Origin: Oscillatoriales cyanobacterium
Lineage (GTDB): Bacteria > Cyanobacteriota > Cyanobacteriia > Cyanobacteriales > Microcoleaceae
DNA length: 64,000 bases
Reading direction: 5' to 3'
Assembly (NCBI GenBank): GCA_004292955.1
Contig: RDXX01000028.1
Coordinates: 1 to 64,000, forward strand
Shown: positions 9,569-18,550 of the stretch, piece after piece
How positions within the stretch are numbered: position 1 is the stretch's first letter
How the letters are laid out: every line of letters begins with the position of its first letter
Translations under genes and position numbers: made by a program
The notes under the pieces: model-generated
Told to the model about the DNA's origin: nothing
Seen by the model: the letters and a program-made list of their open reading frames with translations, nothing else
Database searches by the model: none

Positions 9569-9766
9569 CTAATCGGAAATTCTGACCCATCCGCGGCGGA
9601 TAGCGTGAAGTAGGCGGTTGACTGCATCTCGATCGTCTTCGCACAGAGCGCTTTCACAAAGTGTACGCAGTCCGTGACTTTCGGTACGACTCAGATTGCC
9701 CGAATGCGTGACTTGATAAAATAGTTCAGCGATCGTGCGATCGGATTTTAAAGTCAGAGTTTGCAT
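9569..9766 (-). CDS. Small conserved protein with LLHAxRRGW motif, copy 2
   Basis: A 65-aa paralogue of the protein at 8613-8813. It keeps TIAELFYQVTHSGNL near residues 12-26, the DRDAVNRLLHAIRRGW block and the short hydrophilic tail. ATG at 9766. The two genes are on the same strand but 750 bp apart, each probably with its own promoter. No membrane segment or known domain; function unknown. Confidence 0.75.
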   Translation of the reverse strand: MQTLTLKSDRTIAELFYQVTHSGNLSRTESHGLRTLCESALCEDDRDAVNRLLHAIRRGWVRISD

Positions 9767-9869
9767 GAAATCTCGTTGAACTCGGCTATTCTAATATCCA
9801 GCATTTGAGAACAGAGTAGGGTGATGGCCGTCGGGTAAGCTCTGTGATCTTTCTGAGATCTGCTTGTGA

Positions 9870-10136
9870 TCTAAATCTCTAAGTGTACGTGAGTCAAATC
9901 ACTTAAAAGGAGAGACCTCGATCGCATTGGCTGTGATTGTGGCGGTAGCCTCCAGGTTGGACGAAACCTCAAAAACTCCTGATGGCAAGACTTTGAGCGC
10001 GATTGTTGGTGGTTTCGTCGGTGTGCCTCCGACATCCTAGGCTGTGGACTCCCAGACTGGTAAAACTGTTCGTTTTCAACACTCCTCACCAAGGCCTCCA
10101 GTTGCGATCGGCGAGCCGCAGCCTGAGATACAATAA
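9870..10136 (+). other. Possible small ORF interrupted by an in-frame amber codon
   Basis: The plus-strand frame from 9870 is open, crosses a TAG at 10038-10040 and continues in frame to TAA at 10134-10136. The translation on both sides looks protein-like (LAVIVAVASRLDETSKTPDG, ..., AVDSQTGKTVRFQHSS). AGGAG-like sequence at 9908-9914 precedes possible TTG/GTG starts at 9927-9941. The opposite strand also has a 73-codon frame (9871-10092) with GGAGG before a GTG. I cannot decide which, if either, is real; a pseudogene or leader peptide are both possible. Confidence 0.25.
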
Positions 10137-10180
10137 ATTATCAATACTTCGACCCCATCTATAGGCAGGCAGGTAAAAGA

Positions 10181-10399
10181 ATGCTCATTATTGGCTACTT
10201 TTCGGTTTCCTTAATCGTTTTTGTGGTTTGGTTCATTGTTTTTTGGAACGATACTTCAACATCCAAAAAAGACTTGCTCTCTTGGGTGGCCTTACTACTC
10301 GGCCCCCTGGTTTGGCCTATTGTTCTACCCTTATCCCTGTTTCAAATTAGTAGCAGAAAGTCGGTTGAACAAGAAGCTAAAGCAGAGCAAAAATTATAG
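10181..10399 (+). CDS. Small membrane protein, two hydrophobic segments
   Basis: A 72-aa protein with two predicted transmembrane helices (about residues 2-22 and 32-54) joined by the polar loop NDTSTSKKDL and followed by a charged C-terminal tail rich in Lys and Glu. The ATG follows a purine-rich stretch (AGGCAGGTAAAAGA). Not recognised as a named family. The amphipathic layout and clean stop make it likelier real than chance, but no neighbour suggests a role. Confidence 0.55.
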   Translation: MLIIGYFSVSLIVFVVWFIVFWNDTSTSKKDLLSWVALLLGPLVWPIVLPLSLFQISSRKSVEQEAKAEQKL

Positions 10400-11308
10400 T
10401 AAATTGTGGAAGTAACTGACTCAAACATAGTTAGTCATCTTGCCTGAATCATCATTCCTCGCTCCTCCCATCGAGTAAATCATCTTGTTTTATTACAAAA
10501 CGTGGCATCTAGAAGGTGGAATCAGATAATAAAAATACTGAATCCTAAAACAGTATGTTTTTACCGCTATCAAATTCTGCCTTCTGTTTTTTGATGCCTG
10601 CTGTTATTTGGTGAGATTGTGATTTAAGGCTGCCACTCAGTCAATCGATTTTAGATTTTAGATTTTAGATTTTAGAGGCGACCCCACGGATAAATTCGGG
10701 GGAAGAGAGGATTTTCGATTTTCGATTTGGGATTGATTTGGTCAAAAGTGTGAGACCCCGATTTTGGACAGCGACCGCAAAATTTTTTCAGTCATAAATT
10801 ATCTTGCCACCTCCACCAAGCTCAAACTTAACAGGAAATTTAACACGTTCTCTTGCTGGCAAGAGTATAACTTCAGACATATTTTAGCGTTCGGCTGACA
10901 ACTTAATGATTTTTATTATTTCCGGCTTCTGCGTACCATTAATCGAATTGGCGAAAATCATTGCTGGTTTTTGATAAAAAGCTATACTTTTTACCCTGTA
11001 AGCTTTTGATGTTAGATATTGACAGATTGTAGCAGCTTTCCAACAGAAAATTGTAGAGTTCGAGATCGCCACAAGTCCGAAACTCTTACCACAGTTAGAT
11101 ACACAATTAAAGGCAGAGACTTCAATATGAAATAGCCAACAAAACTCTTGCTTGTCTCAAGCAGGACTTGTTTTATGGGAGGAATAACGAGTGAGTTTAT
11201 AAGGCGAGCGATGGAATTTTGATCTGGTGCTGCATTTTTGGGAACTTCCCCAAAAAAGTGCCGTCACAGTATCAAAATTCACTATTTGCACAAACCCTAG
11301 GAGTGAAA
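10400..11308. other. Intergenic region with dispersed repeat
   Basis: About 900 bp without a supported gene. At 10636-10710 there is a copy of the repeat seen at 36.95 kb: TCAATCGATTTTAGATTTTAG followed by CCCCACGGATAAATTCGGGG, including three tandem TTTTAGA heptamers. The remainder is AT-rich with no recognisable RNA gene. Confidence 0.5.
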
Positions 11309-11485
11309 ATGAACGAAATGTCTGAGAAGCGAATTTATGGAATTCTTAACGCAGTGTCGCTGCTAGTGCTGACCTACTATGCAGCTAGTTCAATCAATTA
11401 TCTTTTCCAAACTGACGCTCACATCTACAGCTACGACAGCCAGAGCTATGTCAACGGGTCACCAGCAGACTTAGAATCACACTGA
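11309..11485 (+). CDS. Small single-pass membrane protein
   Basis: A 58-aa protein starting at the ATG at 11309, supported by AGGAG at 11299-11303 (5-nt spacing). A longer frame back to 11219 lacks any such signal. Residues 8-30 (GILNAVSLLVLTYYAASSI) form one hydrophobic helix; the rest is a short polar, Tyr- and Ser-rich tail. Not recognised; could be a small membrane subunit or stress peptide. Confidence 0.55.
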   Translation: MNEMSEKRIYGILNAVSLLVLTYYAASSINYLFQTDAHIYSYDSQSYVNGSPADLESH

Positions 11486-12021
11486 GCGGGTAAATAGTAC
11501 AGCTTGTCTATGAATGCCAACGATTTTTTCGGGAAATTGCTAATTGTTAATTTATTGTGTTCGAGCGCGTCGGAATTAGCAATTAGCAATAAATAATTGC
11601 TGAAAACTATAATTTATAAAATTAATTTTTTAAATATAGCTGTATTCCAACTTACCTAAGACTTAGGCAGCACTGACACTTTTACAAAGGGCTGCTATTG
11701 ATTTGTTGTGGAAGGCTGCGTTGACGTGCTTCCCATGACAGAAAATATCTTATGCACGGGCCATTCCCACAGATAACCTGTGGGGATAACTCATTTCGGC
11801 CTCTAAAACCTTGCTGCTTAATGCTTTGGAGGTCAATCTAGTGTTTTTGTTTTTTTGGGGAACTAATATTTTAACTGAACAGTCAGGTTGATTGAAGCGT
11901 ACTAAGAAATGGCACTCTGTTAATTATTACGCAATCCTGACGATCGCAATTTGTGCGATCGATCATTATTTGCCATCTGGCGTGCAAGTTCTATCAAAGA
12001 GCATAGTCCCATTAAAAATGG

Positions 12022-12103
12022 TACATGAAAGCCTATAGCAGCCGGGTCAATCTGGGTCTCAACCGATGTCCCGTTTAATTGATGAAATCCCGTTGAAGGG
12101 AAC
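12022..12103 (+). promoter_or_regulatory. Conserved 5' leader of RTX gene 1
   Basis: A block of about 80 nt (ACATGAAAGCCTATAGCAGC ... ATCCCGTTGAAGGGA) is nearly the same as 14031-14114 upstream of the second RTX gene, apart from scattered substitutions. Its conservation outside the coding sequence suggests a shared promoter or structured 5' untranslated leader rather than chance. Confidence 0.55.
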
Positions 12104-12136
12104 AAGTAGAAAAAATAATTTAGGGGGGGAATGTAA

Positions 12137-13009
12137 ATGACACAGGTAACTAATCCAACTCAGCCACAATCGGCAGTTGAAAATCGTGGGGGTGGACTTG
12201 ATATTATCGGCACCCAAGGCGATAACAGGATACGTGGAACGATCGAAGAGGATATCATCCTAACTTTTGGGGGCAACGATATCATTGCTGGTGGCAGTGA
12301 GAATGACCTGATTTTTTCAGGAGGTGGCAATGATAGTGTGGGTGGTGGCAGCGACAATGATACTATCTACGCTGGTACAGGCAACGATGTAGTCGATGGT
12401 GGTAACGGCAACGACACACTCTTCGGCGGTAAAGGTTTCGATCTCGTCAACGGCGGTGATGGTGCTGATTTCGTCTCCGGAGATCGGGGCAATGACACGG
12501 TACTTGGCGGATCGGGTAACGATACTGCTTTGGGCGGTGACGGCAATGATATCGTCTTGGGCGGTGACGGCAACGACAGCTTGTTCGGCGGTCGAGGGAA
12601 CGATACTGTCGATGGTGGGAGAGGGGATGACTTTATCTCTGGCGACAGAGGATCTGACCTTCTGACTGGCGGCGCCGGTAGCGATACGTTCTACTTTGCT
12701 GGTGTTGGTGGCGATTATGGAATTGACACAATTACCGACTTTAACCCCGGTGAAGATAAACTCAGTTTCGATCGCAATGCTTTCTCTGGTTTGGGTGGCT
12801 CTTTCGATGCTACCGACTTTATCGTGGTTGCTGGTTTTGCTCCCGGAAGCGCACCAGCAAATACTTTGAACAAGATCGTCTACGACCCGCAAAACGGTTT
12901 GTTGTACTACAATCCAGGTAACGGCGGAGTGAAGACTGTGGCTCAACTGCAACCGGGGCTCAATCTTAGCTCCACTGCTGTCAGCAAGAACAACTTCGAG
13001 CTGTTCTAG
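12137..13009 (+). CDS. RTX (hemolysin-type calcium-binding repeat) protein 1
   Basis: A 290-aa acidic, glycine- and Asp-rich protein. After a 25-residue N-terminus, residues ~30-190 are a run of GGxGxDxx nonapeptides (GGNDIIAGG, GGAGSDTFYF) that form a calcium-binding parallel beta roll. The tail has the ITDFNPGEDKLSF block that usually closes RTX repeats and ends in NNFELF, a hydrophobic-acidic terminus of the kind used as an uncleaved type I secretion signal. No N-terminal signal peptide is seen. Export by a type I system is therefore inferred, but no transporter genes are nearby. GGGGGGA precedes the ATG. It has a paralogue at 14156. Confidence 0.92.
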   Translation: MTQVTNPTQPQSAVENRGGGLDIIGTQGDNRIRGTIEEDIILTFGGNDIIAGGSENDLIFSGGGNDSVGGGSDNDTIYAGTGNDVVDGGNGNDTLFGGKGFDLVNGGDGADFVSGDRGNDTVLGGSGNDTALGGDGNDIVLGGDGNDSLFGGRGNDTVDGGRGDDFISGDRGSDLLTGGAGSDTFYFAGVGGDYGIDTITDFNPGEDKLSFDRNAFSGLGGSFDATDFIVVAGFAPGSAPANTLNKIVYDPQNGLLYYNPGNGGVKTVAQLQPGLNLSSTAVSKNNFELF

Positions 13010-13027
13010 AAAAACTAGCTCTTGCCA

Positions 13028-13058
13028 GAACAGCACCGGACAGATTCCGGGGCTGTTC
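13028..13058 (+). terminator. Hairpin after RTX gene 1
   Basis: GAACAGC pairs with GCTGTTC outside a perfect CCGGA/TCCGG inner stem with a 5-nt loop. The same inner stem and GGGGCTGTTCTC tail recur after the second RTX gene at 15042, which supports a functional transcript end despite no strong T-run. Confidence 0.6.
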
Positions 13059-13708
13059 TCACGCGGCAGTCTGACAATTTTGAAGGCTTCAATCTTAAGA
13101 AAGTGATGCTATGTGCTTAAGTAATCGATCGCCAAATCGATCGCCAAAATATAAATAATCTTAGAGTATAAAAATCTCAAATCATAACTCTGGGGGTTCA
13201 CGCCGATGGGCTGAATTTCCAGGGAATAATGTGCTGCTCAACAAATTTTATTTTTCGGGAACTCTGGGCGGAACTTAAAAGTCTCGTGATTCAGAGTCTA
13301 CTGAAAAATCGCAACTCAGTTTAAGCTCGATTGCGGGCGATCGAACTTTCGGGCGATCGACAGTTGCCAAGGACTGCGGTGCAATTTCTCAATCTTGAGA
13401 GCAATTAATTTATCGCGCTTGGCTTTCATCGTGAAAGCTTACCGAGGGATAACCGCTCCCATGCTCCCGATGAAGTAAGAAGCAAATGTCTAGACTTGTA
13501 ACAAATGGTCTATGTGTATTTCTGGCTACAGTTTAAAAAATAAGTAGCCGCACCCAAGGTACGTATGGTAGACTCACAAACGTTTAAGTGGAATATTTTC
13601 GTGCTAGAGGAGGGAGTGATGGAGCCGAGAGTCCAAGGCAGAAAACAACTGATACTTGCTGCTCAACGAATACAAGATTCAACTCGCGGTTCCCGGCTCC
13701 CTGCTGAC

Positions 13709-14021
13709 CAAAAATTTGGGATACAAGCCCCGTCCTTTTAGGACGGTTTTAATTGTTCCTAATTTTATTGGCAAAGCCTGTAATATAACAACACTCAAAA
13801 GATTTCTAGGCCCAAGACGCGTTGAAACAGCTACGATGCGGGCAAACTTAGAGACGGCTATAAGGGCAATGGTTAGCTCCAACCGTAGGATAGCAGAGTA
13901 AAAAGTCGCCATAGGGCATTGGGAGACTCTAAACGGACGCAGAGACAGAGTAAGACTACGACCAGCATCAGTCGATGAAGCGTCAAGAATCACCGCACTT
14001 TTAGGGCGGTGAGTATGTCAA
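13709..14021 (+). mobile_element. Internally deleted IS200/IS605 TnpB-type element (MITE-like)
   Basis: The left end GGATACAAGCCCCGTCC with its GGACGG hairpin matches the left end of the full element at 35578-36945 (GGGTACAAGCCCCGTCC). The right end GGGCGGTGAGTATGTCAA resembles that element's GGGGAGTTGTCAA end. Both left ends directly follow TGAC (here 13705-13708), the expected position of the target motif. The 313-bp interior retains a decayed tail of a tnpB frame (DQHQSMKRQES at about 13960-13992) but no usable ORF. It could be moved only in trans. Confidence 0.65.
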
Positions 14022-14030
14022 AAATTAAAT

Positions 14031-14114
14031 TACATGACAGCTTATAGCAGCCGGGTCAATTAGGGTCTCAACCGATGTCCGGTTCGATTTATTGAATCCC
14101 TTTGGAGGGAAAAG
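14031..14114 (+). promoter_or_regulatory. Conserved 5' leader of RTX gene 2
   Basis: Homologous to 12022-12103. Shared blocks are TATAGCAGCCGGGTCAAT, GGGTCTCAACCGATGTCC and ATCCC...GGAGGGA. It begins 10 bp after the right end of the deleted TnpB element, so the element inserted next to, not inside, the duplicated leader. Confidence 0.55.
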
Positions 14115-14155
14115 TGTATTGTAGAAAAGTGATTCATCTTTTAGGAGGAGTGTAA

Positions 14156-15016
14156 ATGACACAGGTAACTAATCCAACACAACCAGCAGTTTCTTTGCCA
14201 GGAGCTGGCGGCTCCAGTGTTGTCGGCACCACAGGCGCAAACAGATTAAGTGCAGGCAATCTCAACGATATCATCCTGACCTTTGGGGGCGATGATGTCA
14301 TCGCCGGTAACGGTGGGGACGACATCATTTTTTCCGGTGGCGGCAATGACAGTCTCGGCGGCGGCAGCGGTAACGATGCCCTCGTTTCAGGCAGTGGCAA
14401 CGATGCTGTCTCTGGTGGTGACGGCGATGATAGAATCTTTGGCGGCAAAGGGAATGACCAGCTCGACGGCGGTGCTGGCAATGACTTGGTTTCTGGAGAC
14501 AAAGGCAACGATCTCGTACTCGGCGGAACTGGTAACGATACCCTGTTCGGCGGCGAAGGCAGCGATACTGTCAGCGGTGGCGATGGCAACGATACCCTCT
14601 GGGGCGGTAAAGGCAGCGATACTGTCGATGGTGGCGCTGGCAATGACTTTATCTCTGGCGACAGAGGCAGCGATGTCCTGACTGGCGGTGCTGGCAGCGA
14701 CACGTTCTACTTCGCCACCTCCGCCGCTACCGGCACATTAGACGGCATAGACACGATCACTGACTTTACACCGGGTGAAGATAAGATTCGCTTGAAGCAG
14801 GGCGGTGTGTTCGCTGGTTTGGGCAGCAGCTTCGAGGCGAGCGAGTTTGTCGTCGTTTCTGGTTTCAGCGCCAGCAGCCCAGGATCCACCAGTAACAAGT
14901 TGATCTACGACCCGACAAACGGTGCGTTGTTCTTCAACGGTGGCAACGGAGTGTTACAGGTTGCTCAGTTGCAGCCTGGCCTGACTATTACCTCGAACAA
15001 CTTCGAGCTGTTCTAA
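14156..15016 (+). CDS. RTX (hemolysin-type calcium-binding repeat) protein 2
   Basis: A 286-aa paralogue of the protein at 12137. Both begin MTQVTNPTQP and end NNFELF, with the beta-roll repeats at about residues 30-185 (GGDDVIAGNGG, GGAGSDTFYF) and the ITDFTPGEDKIRL closing block. The repeat number and the N-terminal linker differ, so this is an old duplication that is still translated. GGAGG sits 6 nt before the ATG. Inferred to be exported through a type I route or to sit at the cell surface as a calcium-binding matrix protein. Confidence 0.92.
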   Translation: MTQVTNPTQPAVSLPGAGGSSVVGTTGANRLSAGNLNDIILTFGGDDVIAGNGGDDIIFSGGGNDSLGGGSGNDALVSGSGNDAVSGGDGDDRIFGGKGNDQLDGGAGNDLVSGDKGNDLVLGGTGNDTLFGGEGSDTVSGGDGNDTLWGGKGSDTVDGGAGNDFISGDRGSDVLTGGAGSDTFYFATSAATGTLDGIDTITDFTPGEDKIRLKQGGVFAGLGSSFEASEFVVVSGFSASSPGSTSNKLIYDPTNGALFFNGGNGVLQVAQLQPGLTITSNNFELF

Positions 15017-15041
15017 AACAACTGGCGGTTGTGGGGCGACA

Positions 15042-15056
15042 CCGGATTTTATCCGG
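15042..15056 (+). terminator. Hairpin after RTX gene 2
   Basis: CCGGA-TTTTA-TCCGG stem followed by GGGCTGTTCTC, the counterpart of the hairpin after RTX gene 1. It lies 26 nt past the stop. Confidence 0.5.
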
Positions 15057-15244
15057 GGCTGTTCTCACAAAAGCTGATAGTTTGAAAGGATTTCAACCTC
15101 ATTCTGCCAACAGCGGGGTGAGGTTGAAATATTCAATGGCTCAAGTGAAGCAAGATCATTTAAAAAAATCGACCAACACCGATCGACCGAATTAATATTT
15201 TGCCCGATCGCACAAAATATAAATCAAGACCCTTGGGTTAAGCC

Positions 15245-15540
15245 AGATCCCCCCTTAGCTTGCCCCCTACTCCCCCTTAAAAAGCAGGGTGGTTTTATTG
15301 TGGTCACACAAATTAGGTACGTAGTTGCGCTTGGGCGCTCTTTCCTAATCTTATAAAGAGCGCTGAAGCGCAACTACGTACCTTCGCCCAAGCGTGAGCC
15401 AATCTTTGAGCGATAATTTTGGTAGTTTCAGATTTCTTTTCCCGACAATAAAACCACCCTGCCTAGCCCCCCTTAAAAAAGGGGGGGACAAGAACTTCAT
15501 CAAAGTCCCCCTTTTTAAGGGGGATTTAGGAGGATCTCCG
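15245..15540. repeat. Nested palindromic repeat cluster
   Basis: An outer inverted pair (GATCCCCCCTTAGC at 15247 and its GGGGGATTTAGGAGGATC counterpart near 15520), an AAAACCACCCTGC pair, and at the centre an 18-bp perfect stem, AGGTACGTAGTTGCGCTT (15315-15332) with its complement at 15366-15383. The centre looks like one repeat inserted in another. It has no coding capacity and separates the RTX pair from the glycosyltransferase cluster. Confidence 0.7.
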
Positions 15541-15661
15541 GGTAATAAAAATTGTGAACCCGATCGCCTAAAATATAGATAGTCTGAAAATATCAAACTT
15601 TCAAATCAAAATTTATACGTTTTCCTGAAGCGGTAAAGCAACCGCAACTGCACGGCAAGCA

Positions 15662-18526
15662 ATGACCACTCAAGAATACATCCGGCAAGCCCAAGTTTAT
15701 TTGAAGCAGGGAAAGTTAAGTCAGGCGATCGATTTTTGCCATCAGGCGATCGAACTACAGCCATTTTCGCCGCTAGCTTACACCACTTTAGGCGAAATCC
15801 TCGAAGCGAGCGGAGATCCGACGGCAGCAAGAGATGCTTTTGTGCAAGCTTTGGAGATTTCGCCAACGTTTGTGCTGGCCCATGCTTACTTGGGTCAACT
15901 TTACAGTGAGTATTGCTGGCTGGATGAGGCGGCTTTTCACTACGGCAAAGCTCTGGAGTTGAAGCCAGACTGGCCGGAGTTAAATTATAACTTGGGAAAT
16001 GTTTTTCACAATCAGGGTAATTTGTTGGGGGCGATCGACTGTTACCGAAAGGCGATCGCCCAAAAACCCGATTATTTACTTGCTGTATTCAATCTGGCTG
16101 TGGTTTTAAATGAAAATAATCAGCTAGAAGCGGCAATTGATAGCTACCGTCAGGCGATCGCCCTCCAGCCCGATTATGTAGAAGCTTACAGCAATTTGGG
16201 CGTGATTTTGCTGAAGGAAGATCGCCCTGCTGAGGCGATCGAGATTTACCAGCGGGCGATCGAGATTAAGCCGGAGTGGGCAACGCCGCACAATAATTTG
16301 GGCCAGGTGTTCCACGAAAAAAGTCCCGAAAAGGCGATCGCATCTTACCGTCGCGCGATCGAGCTAGCGCCGGAGATGGTTTTGGCTCACTACAATCTAG
16401 GGAAAGCTTGGCAATTGCAGGGGGAACATTTGGCGGCGGTTGCTTGTTTCGATCGGGTAATCGAACTCAATCCCCAACATATTTCCGGCTATACAGACGC
16501 CGGATTTTCTTTGATGTTTTTGGGCAAAATTGCCGAAGCCATGCCTTATTTTCAGCAGGCGGTAGCTCTCAAGCCAGAATTTGTTGAGGCTTACTGCCGT
16601 TTGGGAGAAACGAGGCAAGTTGCCACTGTAGAGGATGATGAGTTGTCAAGGGCGATCGCTGCGTGCGATCGATTTCTGAAAGCGCTAACTGGAAGCAAGA
16701 AGGAAGAAGGAACAAGGAACAAGGAACAAGGAAAAGCGAACAAGGAAGAAGGAAGATTTATTACCGATGCCCAATTCCCAATTCCCGATGCCCAATTCCC
16801 AATGCCCGATGCCCAATTCCCAATTCCCGATGCCCAATTCCCAATTCCCGATGCCCAATTCCCAATTGGTGAAATATGCGATTATTTAGCAGAAATTTAC
16901 CTGCATTTGGGGAATGCTTTAACAGAGTATGGCGGATATGAATCAGCCGCGGCTTATTATCAAAAAGCTTTGCAAATTCAGCCTAAAAATGTAGAACTTT
17001 ACTGGCGGCTGGGAAATTGCTTGGCCCAGCAGCACCGATTCGGCCCGGCAATTGTCGTTTACCGCATGGCTTTGAAAATTCAACCAGCTTTACCTCATGT
17101 TTATTTTGAGTTAGCGAAACTGCTGGAAAAACAGGGACGCTTGGAAAGGGCGATCGATTATTATCAACAGGTTTTAGAGTTGCAATTGCACGGGTATGGA
17201 GACCCCAAACAGTGGGAGAAACAGACTTTTATATCCTCAGAAAGCAATTATTTAGAACGTCCGCGCGGTATTTATTTATCGAGTTGGGATTGGCTGGTTA
17301 ATGCTAAGTTGGATGCTGGCAATTATGTGGAAATTGTTTGGGAATCTGCAACAGAAGCCAGGGTAGAAAATATTCAGACTTCTAAATTTTCTGTTAATTC
17401 GCAGTTGGCAAATTCCGATTGTGCCGGTTTAACTTGCGGGCTGTGTTTGCACAGAATTTCTAAGTGGTTCGATCCGGTGCATTTGGGTTGGGGAGTTTGC
17501 CGTTTGTCTAACTCGCAGCCGATACCTGTGGATTCCCCAAAAACTTTTGTCGCACAGATTCCCAACGGGCGAGTTTGGATTGTGCCGCAGCAAAATTATT
17601 GGCTGATTTGCAAGGCGATTGCTGTCATGACTCCTGATAATTATTTGCTGGCTGATGTGTCGAGAGATTATCCGGGTTTGTTGCCGGGATGCGAGAAGCA
17701 TGATATCAGAAAACATAGCGTTTTTAAGTTAGAATCCTTTCCACCTTTAAAGCAGATAGACGGCAGCGTGGCGGTGCTTTCTGGTTTATCGGGAAATGTC
17801 TATTTTCATTGGATGGTGGACGTTTTGCCGAGGATAGAATTGCTGCGGCGCAGCGGTAGGGATTTGGCGGAAATTGATTGGTTTTTGGTGAACAGTTGTC
17901 AGCATGAATTTCAGCGGGAAAGTCTCCGGATTCTGGGAATTCCCGAGGAAAAGGTCTTGGAGAGCGATCGCATTCCTCACCTGCAAGCAACAGAGTTAAT
18001 TGTACCTTCTTTTGCGGGATATTTGGGCTGGCCGTCCGGATGGGCGATCGATTTTTTGAGGCGGGAGTTTCTCAAGGGAATTATACCTGGTTCAAGTTAT
18101 CCAAAGCGCATTTACATCAGTCGCAGCAAAGCCAGATATCGCAGAGTTTTGAACGAGGAAGATGTGGTTGAGGTTTTGGCACGATCGGGCTTTGTTTCTA
18201 TTTTACCTGAGTCGATGTCTTTGGCAGAGCAAATTGCTCATTTTTACCATGCTGAGGTGATAGTTGCTGCCCACGGTAGCGGGTTAACAAATACGATTTT
18301 TGGTAAATCTGGAACTAAAGTAATTGAGTTGGTGTCGCCTCATTATATCAGTCATTATTACTGGGGAATTAGTCAATATTTGCAGTTGGAACATTACTTT
18401 TTAGCTGGTGAGGCTTTTGAATGTTATCCTATTAGACAGTTAATGTATCAAAATTCGCTGACTGAGGATATTTTAGTGAACATGAGTTCGCTGAAAAGGA
18501 TGGTTGAAGTAGTTGGTTTGGGTTAG
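15662..18526 (+). CDS. TPR protein fused to GT61-family glycosyltransferase
   Basis: A 954-aa soluble protein. Residues 1-320 are about nine tetratricopeptide repeats of 34 aa ([25 protein letters not shown]). Residues ~343-402 are a low-complexity linker made by tandem repeats, followed by three more TPRs to ~515. The C-terminal part (about 640-945) is a GT61/DUF563-type glycosyltransferase domain, shown by [14 protein letters not shown] near 713, [13 protein letters not shown] near 816 and [11 protein letters not shown] near 867. It probably transfers a sugar in capsule, sheath or O-linked glycan synthesis while the TPRs hold partners. It leads a three-gene cluster; the next start is 25 bp downstream. 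Confidence 0.88.
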   Translation: MTTQEYIRQAQVYLKQGKLSQAIDFCHQAIELQPFSPLAYTTLGEILEASGDPTAARDAFVQALEISPTFVLAHAYLGQLYSEYCWLDEAAFHYGKALELKPDWPELNYNLGNVFHNQGNLLGAIDCYRKAIAQKPDYLLAVFNLAVVLNENNQLEAAIDSYRQAIALQPDYVEAYSNLGVILLKEDRPAEAIEIYQRAIEIKPEWATPHNNLGQVFHEKSPEKAIASYRRAIELAPEMVLAHYNLGKAWQLQGEHLAAVACFDRVIELNPQHISGYTDAGFSLMFLGKIAEAMPYFQQAVALKPEFVEAYCRLGETRQVATVEDDELSRAIAACDRFLKALTGSKKEEGTRNKEQGKANKEEGRFITDAQFPIPDAQFPMPDAQFPIPDAQFPIPDAQFPIGEICDYLAEIYLHLGNALTEYGGYESAAAYYQKALQIQPKNVELYWRLGNCLAQQHRFGPAIVVYRMALKIQPALPHVYFELAKLLEKQGRLERAIDYYQQVLELQLHGYGDPKQWEKQTFISSESNYLERPRGIYLSSWDWLVNAKLDAGNYVEIVWESATEARVENIQTSKFSVNSQLANSDCAGLTCGLCLHRISKWFDPVHLGWGVCRLSNSQPIPVDSPKTFVAQIPNGRVWIVPQQNYWLICKAIAVMTPDNYLLADVSRDYPGLLPGCEKHDIRKHSVFKLESFPPLKQIDGSVAVLSGLSGNVYFHWMVDVLPRIELLRRSGRDLAEIDWFLVNSCQHEFQRESLRILGIPEEKVLESDRIPHLQATELIVPSFAGYLGWPSGWAIDFLRREFLKGIIPGSSYPKRIYISRSKARYRRVLNEEDVVEVLARSGFVSILPESMSLAEQIAHFYHAEVIVAAHGSGLTNTIFGKSGTKVIELVSPHYISHYYWGISQYLQLEHYFLAGEAFECYPIRQLMYQNSLTEDILVNMSSLKRMVEVVGLG
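16690..16868 (+). repeat. In-frame tandem repeat inside the TPR-GT61 gene
   Basis: First an AAGGAAC/AAGGAAG-type heptamer run, then about five copies of a 21-bp unit made of three heptamers (CCCAATT, CCCAATT, CCCGATG). Because 21 is three heptamers and seven codons, the frame is kept, giving a repeated PIPDAQF peptide. The composition differs sharply from the flanking TPR code, so it is an invading short tandem repeat tolerated in a linker. Confidence 0.85.
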
Positions 18527-18550
18527 CTGGCGTCTGGAGTAAGTTTATTT

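Noticed and set aside
12317-13036. 239-codon minus-strand frame over RTX gene 1
   Set aside because: It is the mirror of nonapeptide repeats in the real gene; its translation is low-complexity Ile/Val/Ser repeats.
13656-13993. Two overlapping frames of 81 and 104 codons
   Set aside because: Both lie across the ends and interior of the deleted TnpB element and show no intact domain.
14134-14703. 189-codon minus-strand frame over RTX gene 2
   Set aside because: Pro/Ser repeats are a shadow of the GGxGxD code on the other strand.
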